Under the pieces are notes generated by a model. It did no database searches. It saw only the letters and a program-made list of their open reading frames with translations, and had not been told where the DNA came from. A stretch of DNA of 38,176 nt from contig CACWVT010000014.1 in the NCBI GenBank assembly GCA_902764345.1, positions 1 to 38,176 on the forward strand. The letters are read 5' to 3'. Within the stretch, counting starts at the first letter, position 1, and each line of letters begins with the position of its first letter. This DNA comes from an uncultured Ruminobacter sp. (GTDB lineage: Bacteria > Pseudomonadota > Gammaproteobacteria > Enterobacterales > Succinivibrionaceae). A program made the translations under genes and the position numbers. Shown here one piece after another: positions 17,447 to 27,289 of this stretch.

Positions 17447-18472
17447 TTATAAGTAGTTCACGATATTCTTAATTAACTCCGGACCTTTATAAATAAAACC
17501 GGAATATATTTGAATAAGTGATGCCCCGTTTTTAATTTTTTCTGCCGCAGCCATCGGAGAATCAACTCCCCCTACGCCGATAATCGGAATACGACCATTG
17601 ATAATTTTATTAATCTTTGCCAGAACATCAGTACTCTTTCTGAATTCAGGTTTGCCGCTCAGCCCCCCTGCTTCCGTTACATGAGGCATGTTCGCAATCA
17701 TTTCACGATCAAGAGTAGTATTGGTAGCGATGATGCCGTCCACATCGTTTTCCAGGAATATCCTGCAGATATTCTCTATTTCTTCATCAGAAAGATCAGG
17801 AGCGATCTTGATTGCAATCGGAACATATCTGTTATTCGCTACGGCAAGCTCATGCTGTTTCTTCTTCAGTGCCTGAACAAGCTCAACAAGTGCGTCACCA
17901 AGCTGCAGTGTACGCAGATTAGGTGTATTAGGAGAAGAAATGTTTACTGCCACATATGAAGCGTAGTTATAAACCTTTTCAAGACAGTACAGATAGTCAT
18001 TTACGCTTTCTTCAATCGGTGTAACCTTGTTCTTACCGATATTTACACCAAGAATTCCCTTGTAGCGTGACTTCTTGATATTCTCTACGAGATGATCCAC
18101 ACCAAGGTTGTTAAAGCCCATACGATTAATCAGCCCTTCCGCAGGAAGTACTCTGAACAGTCTAGGCTTATCATTACCTGGCTGAGGCTTCGGAGTTACG
18201 GTTCCCACTTCAATAAAACCGAATCCCAGAGCCGCAAAAGCATCAATGGCCTCACCATCCTTGTCCAGTCCTGCGGCAAGCCCTACCGGATTAGGAAAAT
18301 CAAGTCCCATTACCCTGCACGGTCTTGATTCAACCTTCTGGGAAACGAGACTGGTGAGAAGAGGACTGCGTGATGCAATGCTCATCATTTTCATGGTAAG
18401 AAGATGAGCTTTTTCAGGATCCATGGTAAAAAGACAAGGTCTTATTAACGGCTGATACAGAGAATAAAGCAT
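17447..18472 (-). CDS. pyrD: Dihydroorotate dehydrogenase (quinone), class 2 (341 aa)
   Basis: PyrD is a membrane-associated flavoprotein that oxidises dihydroorotate to orotate in pyrimidine synthesis and passes electrons to quinone. The N-terminal helical extension ([19 protein letters not shown]) is typical of class 2 enzymes. Matching E. coli segments include [14 protein letters not shown] (61-74), [18 protein letters not shown] (90-107), INRMGFNN (115-122) and VNISSPNTP (176-184), which carries the catalytic serine. AAGGA precedes the ATG. Gene order pepN-pyrD-zapC on one strand is as in enterobacteria, without the ssu genes between. Confidence 0.98.
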   Translation of the reverse strand: MLYSLYQPLIRPCLFTMDPEKAHLLTMKMMSIASRSPLLTSLVSQKVESRPCRVMGLDFPNPVGLAAGLDKDGEAIDAFAALGFGFIEVGTVTPKPQPGNDKPRLFRVLPAEGLINRMGFNNLGVDHLVENIKKSRYKGILGVNIGKNKVTPIEESVNDYLYCLEKVYNYASYVAVNISSPNTPNLRTLQLGDALVELVQALKKKQHELAVANNRYVPIAIKIAPDLSDEEIENICRIFLENDVDGIIATNTTLDREMIANMPHVTEAGGLSGKPEFRKSTDVLAKINKIINGRIPIIGVGGVDSPMAAAEKIKNGASLIQIYSGFIYKGPELIKNIVNYL

Positions 18473-18654
18473 ATTTTATTTTCCTTGATTAAAAATTCTC
18501 AGATTCGTAAATGGATTTTCACGGCTGATACCGCCTGCTCCATCCGGCGAGTTCATTTTATCATAATAACAGTACGTTACTATTGCAAAAAGGCTGTCTG
18601 CAACAAAAATTCGGGCGTTTATCCGATCCCCTGTCTTTGCCGGTTCCCTTCTCC

Positions 18655-18682
18655 AAAAAAAAGTCCGGGCTGATGCCCGGAC
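18655..18682 (-). terminator. Strong intrinsic terminator of pepN
   Basis: On the minus strand, GTCCGGGC-ATCA-GCCCGGAC is a perfect 8-bp GC-rich stem with a tetraloop, followed by eight T. Confidence 0.9.
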
Positions 18683-18710
18683 CGAATCTTAAAAACTTTT
18701 TTACTGAACC

Positions 18711-18732
18711 ATCCGGAGAAATATCTCCGGAT
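18711..18732 (-). terminator. Additional hairpin just after pepN
   Basis: ATCCGGAGA and TCTCCGGAT form a perfect 9-bp stem with a four-base loop, 11 bases after the pepN stop and before the main terminator. No T run follows directly. It may protect the mRNA 3' end or act in tandem with the terminator. Confidence 0.6.
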
Positions 18733-18743
18733 TCACAGTATTA

Positions 18744-21398
18744 CTACTGCTTAAATGCCCTGTCTATCTTTTCAAAAATAGAGTCACTCAGACCTTCAAT
18801 GTGCAGAAGCCTGTTGAAACATGAAGTAATAAGGCCTTTTCTTCTGTTGTCAAGACGGTTGAGATTAAGCATCGGAGTCATTATGGTTGCAGCGACGTGC
18901 GGATTCGTACTGTTCAGTTTAATCAGAATTTCCGTAATGAATTCATACCCGGCACCGCTAATCTCATTAAAGCATTCGGTATTCTGCATTGAGAACGTTC
19001 CAAGAAGTGCCCTAACCCTGTTAGGATTGGTAATGTCAAAGCATCTGTGATTCATCAGACTCTTAACATTTTCCATCGTTTCAGGATAAGGCGCTGAAGC
19101 CACCGCCCTAAAGTAGTTGTCAAATACCAGAGGATTATCCTGCCACTTTTCCTCAAAATCCTTCAGGATTCCGTGTCTTGATTCAAGATTGTGTAAAGTA
19201 GCCGCATTAAGTGCAATCAGACTGTCAGTCATATTGTCGGAAACTGCATAATGCTGGGCAACAGTTTCTCCTGCCTTTCTGTCTTCGCCACGAAGAATCA
19301 GTCCCTTAACATAAAAATTCAGAGCCACCCTGGTCAGATCACGGGAACCTATCTGCTCCTCACTGCATTCGTATGCGGTACCTGAGGCAATTCTGTTCTT
19401 AAGATCGGCAGAAAGTTTAAGATACAGCTTTTCCCACAAATCAAACAGCTCAACGGCAAGTACTCTCACGAGCTCCTTGCGTGAAGCCGTAATGGCATCC
19501 AGATCTATTGCGGTGAAGAGGCTCATTAAAGTGCTTACCGGAGGTATGCGCAGAATATAAGCCTTAAACCTGTTATCAAGACCGGATTCCTCAAGAATGT
19601 ATCTCACACTCTGAACAACAAGCTCTGAATGGGTAAACGGAAGTCTTCTCTGGGCATTAACGGTATTGAGCACAATATAACTGTTTATGATATTCTGCAT
19701 AGATTCGTATCTTACCACCGGATCATCAGCGCACTTGAGCAGAGTTTCAAGTTCCCCCTGAGCATAAGGATATTCTATCCTCACCGGAGCACTGAAATTC
19801 TGAAGAAGTGCGGTAACAGGCCTTTCAGGAACATCATCAAACACGATTACGTTATGCTCCTCGGTAAGCAGCTGAACCTCGGACACTTCTTTACCGTCAC
19901 GCTTCAGAGGTATCCTTCTGCCATCAGACGCATAGAGAGCCATGCTTAACGGAATTACAAACGGTTCCTTTTTAGGCTGTCCCGGAGTTGCCGGAGTAGT
20001 CTGATTGAACGTATATGTAGCCTGCTTCATATTGCCGTCATATGACAGAGAACCGGAAACACACGGAGTTCCGGCCTGAGAATACCAGTTTCGGAACTGT
20101 TTCAGGCTGATTCCGGAGGCATCCTCCATGGCGGCCACAAAGTCTTCGCAGGTTACGGCACAACCGTCATGTCGCTTAAAATACAGCTTCATGCCCTTCT
20201 GGAACAAATCCTCGCCCAGAATGGTATGAATCATTCTGATGACCTCCGCACCTTTGTCATAAACGGTGACGGAATAGAAGTTATTCATTTCCATCACGTA
20301 ATCAGGACGAATCGGATGTGCCATAGGACCGGCATCCTCCGCAAACTGAGGTCCCTTGATGACGTTCACCGCCTTAATTCTTTCAATCGGACGACAGCAC
20401 AGATCACTTGAGAATTCCTGATCCCTGAATACGGTAAGACCTTCCTTAAGGCTCAGCTGGAACCAGTCACGGCATGTCACCCTGTCACCTGTCCAGTTAT
20501 GGAAATATTCATGACCTATTACCGAAAGCACGTTTTCAAAATCGGTATCAGTGGCTGATTTTGCGTCAACAAGAACATATTTTGAGTTAAAAATATTCAG
20601 ACTCTTGTTCTCCATGGCCCCCGCATTGAAGAAATCCACGGCAACCACGTTAAATCTGTTCAGATCATATTCAAGACCGAATCTCTTTTCATCCCATTGC
20701 ATGGCCTTCAGAATGGATTCAATGGCCACGGTACCGCATGATGCCTGCCCCTTGTCAACGTAGAGATAAACATCAACGTGTCTGCCGCTCATGGTTTCAA
20801 AATCACGGTGCAGTTCATCAAAATCACCGGCAACCAGAGCAAAAAGATATGAAGGCTTCGGGAACGGGTCTTCCCATGTAACGGTCCTTATACCGTCGGC
20901 AACACTGTCACTTATGAGATTGCCGTTTGAGAGCATATACGGATAGGCCCCTTCAGGAGCTCTGATGCGGGTAGTGTATCTGGCCAGCACATCAGGATGA
21001 TCCGTAAAGAATGTTATTCTTCTGAATCCTTCCGGCTCATTCTGGGTACAGAACTTTCCGTCGGAAACGTAAAGCCCCATCAGCTCAGAGTTATCCTTCG
21101 GATTGATTTCCGTTTTTACGGTAAGCTCAAATTCATCAGGAACATTTTCAATTGTTAGGGAATTGGAAGTTTCGTTATAGAGGCACTCCCTGCTGTCAAG
21201 CCTTACTTCCAGCAGCTTCAGTGAATCGCCGTCAAGAACGAGAGGCTTATCGCCGTCAGTGGTAAGACGTTTTACCCTGCTTACGGCCGTAACGACGGTA
21301 GCGGTAAGATCCAGGTCGAATGTCAGATCTATGTCAGTGATTGTAAAATCAGGCTTCTGATAATCCAATCTTCTCTTTTCCTGTCTGATTACCGCCAT
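18744..21398 (-). CDS. pepN: Aminopeptidase N, M1 metallopeptidase (884 aa)
   Basis: PepN is the main cytoplasmic zinc aminopeptidase for late steps of peptide breakdown. The exopeptidase motif GAMEN lies at 260-264. The zinc site HEYFH is at 296-300, with the third ligand Glu319 in the following helix (SLKEGLTVFRDQEFS), almost the same numbering as E. coli PepN. The length is slightly above E. coli's 870. AGGGAGG lies close before the ATG. Tandem hairpins end the transcript. No sign of truncation. Confidence 0.98.
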   Translation of the reverse strand: MAVIRQEKRRLDYQKPDFTITDIDLTFDLDLTATVVTAVSRVKRLTTDGDKPLVLDGDSLKLLEVRLDSRECLYNETSNSLTIENVPDEFELTVKTEINPKDNSELMGLYVSDGKFCTQNEPEGFRRITFFTDHPDVLARYTTRIRAPEGAYPYMLSNGNLISDSVADGIRTVTWEDPFPKPSYLFALVAGDFDELHRDFETMSGRHVDVYLYVDKGQASCGTVAIESILKAMQWDEKRFGLEYDLNRFNVVAVDFFNAGAMENKSLNIFNSKYVLVDAKSATDTDFENVLSVIGHEYFHNWTGDRVTCRDWFQLSLKEGLTVFRDQEFSSDLCCRPIERIKAVNVIKGPQFAEDAGPMAHPIRPDYVMEMNNFYSVTVYDKGAEVIRMIHTILGEDLFQKGMKLYFKRHDGCAVTCEDFVAAMEDASGISLKQFRNWYSQAGTPCVSGSLSYDGNMKQATYTFNQTTPATPGQPKKEPFVIPLSMALYASDGRRIPLKRDGKEVSEVQLLTEEHNVIVFDDVPERPVTALLQNFSAPVRIEYPYAQGELETLLKCADDPVVRYESMQNIINSYIVLNTVNAQRRLPFTHSELVVQSVRYILEESGLDNRFKAYILRIPPVSTLMSLFTAIDLDAITASRKELVRVLAVELFDLWEKLYLKLSADLKNRIASGTAYECSEEQIGSRDLTRVALNFYVKGLILRGEDRKAGETVAQHYAVSDNMTDSLIALNAATLHNLESRHGILKDFEEKWQDNPLVFDNYFRAVASAPYPETMENVKSLMNHRCFDITNPNRVRALLGTFSMQNTECFNEISGAGYEFITEILIKLNSTNPHVAATIMTPMLNLNRLDNRRKGLITSCFNRLLHIEGLSDSIFEKIDRAFKQ

Positions 21399-21621
21399 AT
21401 TTCCTCCCTTTAAAACTTTTAATACTCTATTATTTTATACTAGATATGTATATCATGTATATATTTTTCATTAAACATGCTTTCTGACAAAAATACACAA
21501 TATAATTTTTATATCTTGTATTTTAAATAATTGAATTATTTTGCATCAGCTCACAGTAATCACATTATACACTGCTTTAACAAATTATCATCACAAGAAA
21601 AAAATTTTTCTCCAAACAAAG

Positions 21622-21658
21622 AAAAAACCTCGGGTATTGTTTTTATACCCGAGGTTTT
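21622..21658 (-). terminator. Bidirectional-looking terminator of prc
   Basis: AAAACCTCGGGTAT (21624-21637) pairs perfectly with ATACCCGAGGTTTT (21645-21658) around a seven-base loop. A T run follows on the minus strand, about 27 bases after the prc stop. Confidence 0.9.
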
Positions 21659-21684
21659 AATTATCCGAAAAACTCAGACTGAGC

Positions 21685-23766
21685 CTACTTTTTCACGGTT
21701 GCGAGATTCTTTTTTTCAAGATCCGCAAGATCGAGCGCTATTCTCATACTTTCATCAAGATAGCTGTCAAAAGGCTCATAGCCTGAAGGAAGATCCTTAA
21801 CATTACTTACAGAAGGTTTTCCAGAAGCCTTGAGATTTCTGTTGACCATCTCCAGAAGTTCGGCATCATCCTTTTCCCTCTCCTTCTTTCTCTCTTCAAG
21901 ATTGAGAGAAATCTTTGTACCGGACTGGTATTCGGCACGCATCTTCTGTTCCGCCTTGGTCAGATCCCTGAACAGCTCATTGTCCTTGATACGCTTGTCA
22001 TGAAGAGATGATAGTTCAGTAATGTATCCCTTCATATTCTTGGAATCATATTTAACTGAACTGATTACGTCCCATTCCAGAGCATTAGGCTCATTCTCTT
22101 CACCCACAATGTCATAGCTAATCATCTTAGGGAACATGATGTCCGGCTGAACGCCCTTAATCTGGGTACTGCCGCCGTTTATGCGGTAGAACTTGGCAAT
22201 GGTATAGTGAATGCTGCCGAGAGGTTCGCTGTTATAGTCAAAAATGCGATCCAGCGGACGGCTCTGCTGTACCGTTCCCTTGCCGAAAGTGGTATCGCCA
22301 ACAATTACTGCTCTGCCGAGATCCTGCAGCGCAGCTGCCATGATTTCCGAAGCAGAGGCACTTAATCTGTTGGTGAGAACAACCAGCGGACCATTGTAGC
22401 TGACGCCAGGAGTAATATCGCCTCTTACGGCAACGTTACCAACCCCGTCCCTAACCTGAACGAAAGCGTCATTGTCGATAAACAGACCGGTTGAAAGAAT
22501 GGCTTCGTTAAGAGCACCGCCGCCGTTGAATCTTAAATCAAGAACAACTGCCTCAACATTCTCATCATTGAGCTTCTTGAGTTCCTTGTCTATATCCTGA
22601 TAAAGGTTAACATAGAAACTCTTTACGGTAAGCACGCCAACCTTGCGACCGCCTACATCCTTAACCTCAGCCTTGGCTGCGCTGTCTTCAAGACGAATGC
22701 GGCTGCGAACGAGATCAACGGTGAAGGTGGTTATCTTGCCACCGGTATCTCTCTGAATCTCCAGAGTAACCTTTGAGCCCTTCTTGCCCTTAACCATTGG
22801 TACAACGTCCTCAAGACGCATGCCGATGACATCGAGCATCTTGTTGTTTTTACCGTCATGCTGGCGGATACCTATAATATAGTCATTAGGCTTAAGCTTT
22901 TTGCTCATCTCCGCCGGAGAGCCCGGAATCAGGGAAACAATCTTAACGTAATCGTCTTCCTTGGTCAGAACGGCGCCGATACCTTCCATTGCAAGACTCA
23001 TTTCATCCATGAACTTGGCACTGTCATCAGGTGACAGATAGGAAGTATGCGGATCTATGGCATGAGCAAAAGCATTCTCAAAAGCACTGAATGCATCCTC
23101 ACTCTTTGATTCCGTCAGAATTCTGAGCTGGTTGGTATAGCGCTTTCTCAGAAGCTCTCTGGCCTTTTCCTCACTCTTTCCGTTAAGCATCAGCTTAATG
23201 ATGTCATTAACCACAAGCTTGTACCAGAGATGTTCCAGTTCAGTCTGGGTTTTCAGGGCCGGCAGCTTACTGCGGTCACTGTCCAGAGTATCACTGCCTG
23301 CAAGATCAACCGGCTTGTCAAGAACACTCAGATAATATCTGAGACGCTGGAACTTACGCTTAATGACGCTGCTGTACAGTTCAAAAGGATAATCAAGGCG
23401 ACATACCGTCATTGCGGATAAAACGTCATTGGCGTGAGCATACATGTCATCTATTTCACTCTGGGTAAAAAGACTGTGCATGCGATCATTTTCGTATAAA
23501 TATGAATCTATAACCTTGTCGGCGAATTTCTTATCCAGAATCACCTCCTTGTAATGGGACCTGGTAAAGAAACTGGAAACCCTCTTACATGAAAGTGAAT
23601 GATTGTGCTGAGCAGAAAGCTCAGGAAGATCCTTGACGGTAGGAACCGTCTGCTTAACCTTTTCAACGGCATAGACCGGTCCGCAACTTAACGCCAGCCC
23701 AATTAAAGAAGGCAGTATCAGTTTTCGCCAGCCATAACCAAACACGTTATTCTTATTATATTTCAT
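21685..23766 (-). CDS. prc: Carboxy-terminal (tail-specific) processing protease Prc/Tsp (693 aa)
   Basis: Prc is a periplasmic S41 serine protease that degrades tagged or misfolded envelope proteins and tunes peptidoglycan hydrolases. It has a basic N-terminus and a hydrophobic signal segment (about 14-33). A long helical N-terminal domain is followed by a PDZ domain (about 250-345) and the protease core. The Ser-Lys dyad is Ser471 in SASASE and Lys496 in TFGKGTVQ, spaced 25 as in E. coli. It follows proQ on the same strand, the conserved enterobacterial order, but a strong proQ terminator and about 280 bases separate them, so it probably has its own promoter. Confidence 0.98.
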   Translation of the reverse strand: MKYNKNNVFGYGWRKLILPSLIGLALSCGPVYAVEKVKQTVPTVKDLPELSAQHNHSLSCKRVSSFFTRSHYKEVILDKKFADKVIDSYLYENDRMHSLFTQSEIDDMYAHANDVLSAMTVCRLDYPFELYSSVIKRKFQRLRYYLSVLDKPVDLAGSDTLDSDRSKLPALKTQTELEHLWYKLVVNDIIKLMLNGKSEEKARELLRKRYTNQLRILTESKSEDAFSAFENAFAHAIDPHTSYLSPDDSAKFMDEMSLAMEGIGAVLTKEDDYVKIVSLIPGSPAEMSKKLKPNDYIIGIRQHDGKNNKMLDVIGMRLEDVVPMVKGKKGSKVTLEIQRDTGGKITTFTVDLVRSRIRLEDSAAKAEVKDVGGRKVGVLTVKSFYVNLYQDIDKELKKLNDENVEAVVLDLRFNGGGALNEAILSTGLFIDNDAFVQVRDGVGNVAVRGDITPGVSYNGPLVVLTNRLSASASEIMAAALQDLGRAVIVGDTTFGKGTVQQSRPLDRIFDYNSEPLGSIHYTIAKFYRINGGSTQIKGVQPDIMFPKMISYDIVGEENEPNALEWDVISSVKYDSKNMKGYITELSSLHDKRIKDNELFRDLTKAEQKMRAEYQSGTKISLNLEERKKEREKDDAELLEMVNRNLKASGKPSVSNVKDLPSGYEPFDSYLDESMRIALDLADLEKKNLATVKK

Positions 23767-24049
23767 ATTTATATCGCCTGTTTATCTGTAACGGGAATAT
23801 CCTTACAGTATTTTATCCAAGTTAAAAATGCATTTTTCATCAAACATCCTTTTACGCGTCGGGATGTTCGAAACTGTATATTCTGCGATAATCTTATTTA
23901 ACTGAAACGAAATGTAAATTTCCTCAAATTTCCCTCAGTTCGGTTTCCCCGTCAGGCATCATGCCTTTTACGTCCGGGTACTGCCCTAATTATTTTATCT
24001 CAAGTCGTCATTTTACTTGTAAATTCAAAGTTTTTTAAGCATGCGAGAC
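23767..24049. other. Intergenic region between proQ terminator and prc
   Basis: This is presumably the prc promoter region. One TTATTTAA occurs at 23894. I could not assign -35 and -10 elements with confidence. Confidence 0.4.
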
Positions 24050-24089
24050 AAAAAAAATCGCAGAGATCACGTTGCTGACCTCTGCGATT
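24050..24089 (-). terminator. Strong intrinsic terminator of proQ
   Basis: AATCGCAGAG (24056-24065) pairs perfectly with CTCTGCGATT (24080-24089). On the minus strand an eight-T run follows. It lies 24 bases after the proQ stop. Confidence 0.9.
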
Positions 24090-24112
24090 GTTACGGTAAC
24101 GCTTTTACGGAT

Positions 24113-24823
24113 TTATCTGCCGATGCGATCAGGACTTACCCTGATAACCATTCCGGTTACAAGTTCAACACCGACAACATCCTTTGCCATTTCAATAACG
24201 GTTGCCTCAACAGCCTTGGTACCGCCGCAAAGTACATGTACCTTGCTGCCCACGTCAACCGTGGTAATATCGATCTGTTCAAAACTTTCAGTACCGATAC
24301 TGTTGCCCTTGTAGGCACCTGAATTCTGATTGCGGTTCTGACGCGCAGCACCGCTGAACTTTCTGTTTCTGGCCGGCTTTTCAGCACCTTCAGCTGACTT
24401 TTCACCGTCAGTCTTTCTGAAAGGCTTCTTGACGAACTTACGCTTGGCTCCCGCATTCTGGCTCTTTTTCTTCTGTTCGAACACGGACTTTGAAGTTTCA
24501 AGATTCTTGGTTGCGTATTCAACCTGCTCAGCGGTAACGGTATCAACCTCGTTGCCGTCGAGATCTACTCTTGCGGCACCTTCCTTAAAGGCTTCAAGAT
24601 AATTCCAGCGGGTGGTATAGAATCTTAAAGCATGACGTAAACGAGTCTTGGACAGTTCAGGAGTTTCAGCGCAAACCCTTTCAGCCAAATCGTTAAACAA
24701 ACCAATCTTTAAAGGCTTACATTCGCCTTTCACAACAAAACACTTAGGGAATTTTTCAGCCAGGAATTCAACGATATCCTTAACTGTTGAAAATTTATTT
24801 TCGTTTTCCATATTCAAATCCAT
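24113..24823 (-). CDS. proQ: RNA chaperone ProQ (236 aa)
   Basis: ProQ is a global small-RNA-binding protein of the FinO family. The N-terminal FinO domain (about 10-125) keeps typical segments: FLAEKFPKCF, PLKIGLFNDL, LSKTRLRHALRFYT and GAARVDLDGN. A Lys/Arg/Ala-rich disordered linker follows (about 130-185). The C-terminal Tudor-like domain (about 190-236) ends in VIRVSPDRIGR. Length and layout match E. coli ProQ. The start is ambiguous: either the ATG at 24823 or the ATG four codons later (MENEN, closer to E. coli MENQ). Neither has a strong ribosome binding site. It lies upstream of prc, as in other gammaproteobacteria. Confidence 0.97.
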   Translation of the reverse strand: MDLNMENENKFSTVKDIVEFLAEKFPKCFVVKGECKPLKIGLFNDLAERVCAETPELSKTRLRHALRFYTTRWNYLEAFKEGAARVDLDGNEVDTVTAEQVEYATKNLETSKSVFEQKKKSQNAGAKRKFVKKPFRKTDGEKSAEGAEKPARNRKFSGAARQNRNQNSGAYKGNSIGTESFEQIDITTVDVGSKVHVLCGGTKAVEATVIEMAKDVVGVELVTGMVIRVSPDRIGR

Positions 24824-25247
24824 CCGTCAGGAGTGTTCCGTTCCGAAGGGCACGGCTTCAGTGTCACCGCTTCCCCGTCATTCCGGAATCTTTACGCACT
24901 GCTAATGCCGGGTTAACCCCGAAACTCCGACAGTCTGTCTGTTCCTATTCTAACTAAAGTACACTCTCAAATGATGTATGCAGATATACCTAGTATTCTC
25001 ATTCCCTGCAACAGGATGTTTCAATACGAATCATCATCAAAAAAACTGAAGAGGTACTCATATAAAAAGATACTAAAAAAACGTTTACCGCATAATGCAG
25101 GCGGGATTATATCACAATTTTCCGAATATACAGCAACTACAGCAATATTATCTGTCCATGTGCCTTAAATAATGCAATAAATCACACTTTGTCCCGACTT
25201 AAGTCATAGATTGAAACATCCGCTCAATCGTAAAAACGCATTACGGA
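24824..25247. other. Intergenic region upstream of proQ
   Basis: No gene is visible. It must hold the proQ promoter on the minus strand and the 3' end of the HD-domain gene. One TTAAATAA lies at 25165. No clear terminator for the HD gene was seen. Confidence 0.45.
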
Positions 25248-25877
25248 CTACTGTGCAAAAAGTTCATCACCAAGCAGACGGGAGTAGTCACCGGCAAGCA
25301 CGTCACATACACGGATACGCTCACGCACAATATCAATAAGATTATGGGCATATGCATCGGCAAGCTCAAGCAGCATCAGTTTTCTGAACGTTTCCTCACC
25401 GGCCTCTTCCATCAGACTTCTGATACTTGCTCCCCGACTGTTGTCAGACAGCATGTTGTCATCATGATGTCTTACATAAAAGAGCAGGCGGATTTTATCA
25501 CAGCCTTCCAGCACGAATCCCCTGCTTTCCAAATCGGGAATGATTTCCGTTTCAACCAGACTTTCGGAAACCTGCGGATGACCGTAATAATGCATGTTCA
25601 CGTCATCCGGATTCTTTCCGCGACACTGGGTGTCGGGCTTGCCGACATCATGCAGCAGAGCGGCAAGATACAGCATGTCATCATCCAGTTTTCTCGGAAG
25701 ATTAAGTACGGTGTGCAAACTGTGTTCCCAAAGAAAATACTGGTGACTGTAATGCTTCTGATCAAAATTTACGGCTCTTTTCATTAATGGAAAAAGCTCG
25801 AGCAGGTCTTCACGAATCGCCTGAAGCTCATCCACCGACGTTGCCGTCTTTAACACGTATATGGCCTTGTGCAGCAC
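25248..25877 (-). CDS. HD-domain phosphohydrolase-like protein (209 aa)
   Basis: This is a cytoplasmic metal-dependent hydrolase of unknown substrate. HD-superfamily residues are clear: His52/His55 in EHSLHTV, the His-Asp pair in LLHDVGKP (76-77), His100 in YYGHPQVSE, and later His137-Asp140 and an Asp in ELADAYAHN. The arrangement H-x(n)-HDxGKP-x(n)-GH resembles the HD region of CCA-adding tRNA nucleotidyltransferases, but no nucleotidyltransferase domain is present. The start is GTG with GAGGTG seven bases upstream. It is a single gene upstream of proQ on the same strand. The call is by motifs only; a phosphatase or phosphodiesterase activity is inferred. Confidence 0.85.
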   Translation of the reverse strand: MLHKAIYVLKTATSVDELQAIREDLLELFPLMKRAVNFDQKHYSHQYFLWEHSLHTVLNLPRKLDDDMLYLAALLHDVGKPDTQCRGKNPDDVNMHYYGHPQVSESLVETEIIPDLESRGFVLEGCDKIRLLFYVRHHDDNMLSDNSRGASIRSLMEEAGEETFRKLMLLELADAYAHNLIDIVRERIRVCDVLAGDYSRLLGDELFAQ

Positions 25878-26164
25878 TTTAACACCTCAAAAACACTTAC
25901 TACCTGAGAATCAATAATAACACAGCATGAAGGCTTCCATGTCACATAAAAATGAAAAAAGGTCGCATCCCAATCCCGGAACGTCATGTTGTATTTTCCC
26001 GTATAAGCACATATAATACCTTGACACGTAAGCCGTCATAAACGACTTCCGGGCATCAGCTGACTAAAGCCTCCGGAGCATGCCGGCGACCACTTTCGGA
26101 ACATTGAATAAAGTTCCATAACACCGGAATAACGACGGAAAAACAACAAACACAGAGAAGTTAA

Positions 26165-26845
26165 ATGACTGAACATCACCACTGCAGTGACTGCAACGAC
26201 GGCACCCACGGTTCATACAAACCAAACAGAAAGATTGAATTTCTAAAAGCCAGACTGGCAATGATCGTCGACAGCCGTCTCTACAAGAATGTTCCTCTTA
26301 AGGGAATTCTTGAGCTGGCCAGTCTTATAAACCCTACAAGCCTGATGCTTTTCAGCACCGACAGTGATTTTATTGCCGATTTTTCATCAAAGGCATCAGA
26401 ACTCGAAGAGATGGTTACCCTGTATGCCCCAAAGAATGAAGACATGAACACCTTTATTCCCGTATGCAGTCCCAAAGCCGCCAAAATTCCTAAAAACGTG
26501 GAATTTGCGAAGGACCGGGACGTACTTGCCTCTTACGAGAATGAAGACCTGCTGAAAAATCTGTGCGACATTCAGGTTGAAAACAAACTGAGTCTTATTC
26601 CCCTGCCTCTTACCGACATGCTGATTTTAAAAAGCATTACCACCGTTCAGCCTTACGACCTGCCTCTGGCAAGACTTTACCTGAAGCAGTATACTGAAGC
26701 GAAGGAAGCTCTTACGGAAGCTGACAGAAATCTGCTCAGAGACATCAAGGAACAGGGACTTCCTACACTTGATGACAGCTACAGTGAACAGGTATACAGA
26801 TTCCTAAAGGTTGAAAGAAAGCTGTTCACCCAGTATGCCCACTGA
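26165..26845 (+). CDS. Unknown soluble protein with His/Cys-rich start (226 aa)
   Basis: I do not recognise this family. The N-terminus contains a compact His/Cys cluster (HHHCSDCNDGTH, residues 4-15) that could bind a metal. The remainder is predicted cytoplasmic, mixed helix, without signal peptide or membrane segments. AGAGAAG lies a few bases before the ATG. The gene is divergent from the HD-domain gene. It lies 85 bases upstream of yciN on the same strand with no clear terminator between, so the two may be cotranscribed. Codon use is like its neighbours. Confidence 0.85.
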   Translation: MTEHHHCSDCNDGTHGSYKPNRKIEFLKARLAMIVDSRLYKNVPLKGILELASLINPTSLMLFSTDSDFIADFSSKASELEEMVTLYAPKNEDMNTFIPVCSPKAAKIPKNVEFAKDRDVLASYENEDLLKNLCDIQVENKLSLIPLPLTDMLILKSITTVQPYDLPLARLYLKQYTEAKEALTEADRNLLRDIKEQGLPTLDDSYSEQVYRFLKVERKLFTQYAH

Positions 26846-26930
26846 TTTTTTTATCGTTCCGGCGTTCCCGCGTCTGATTAAAGACCTGTGACCCCGGATG
26901 TTTTTTAAGTTAATCATGAGGAACATAATT

Positions 26931-27194
26931 ATGTTTATGGGACAGGAAGATACAAGAAAAGAAGCAACCGCTGAGGAAATCTTGACTCTTGCTAATAAAA
27001 TGATTAAAAGTGACTACGACTACATGGACGGCATGCATGCCGATTCCGTAACACAGAACGGAGAGGTTCTGGTTTTCAAGGGAGAATTCTTTCTGGATGA
27101 TGACGGACTCCCGACTCCTAAAACCAATGCCGTATTTAACATGTTCAAGAAGGTAACCACCGTTCTTTCAAAGCAGTACAAGCTTAAACAGTAA
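26931..27194 (+). CDS. yciN: YciN family protein (DUF2498, 87 aa)
   Basis: This is a small cytoplasmic protein of unknown function, conserved in gammaproteobacteria. The segments GEVLVFKGEFFLDDDGLPT and AVFNMFKKVTTVLSKQYKL align directly with E. coli YciN (GVLVFTGDYFLDEQGLPT and AVFNMFKHLAHVLSEKYHL), and the length is the same. The frame is open from 26898. I chose the ATG at 26931 because TGAGGA lies six bases upstream and the family begins there. Confidence 0.92.
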   Translation: MFMGQEDTRKEATAEEILTLANKMIKSDYDYMDGMHADSVTQNGEVLVFKGEFFLDDDGLPTPKTNAVFNMFKKVTTVLSKQYKLKQ

Positions 27195-27230
27195 TCACGC
27201 AATTCCGCATGAATACGACACATAATAAGA

Positions 27231-27268
27231 GAACCGGGAGACGGATGAAATCGTCCCCCGGTTCTTTT
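27231..27268 (+). terminator. Terminator after yciN, facing dapE
   Basis: GAACCGGG and CCCGGTTC, with inner GACG/CGTC, form a long hairpin followed by TTTTATT. The genes on both sides converge on it, so it may also stop dapE transcripts, although the opposite-strand T run is weaker. Confidence 0.85.
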
Positions 27269-27289
27269 ATTCCGAAAAACAGAACCTGA

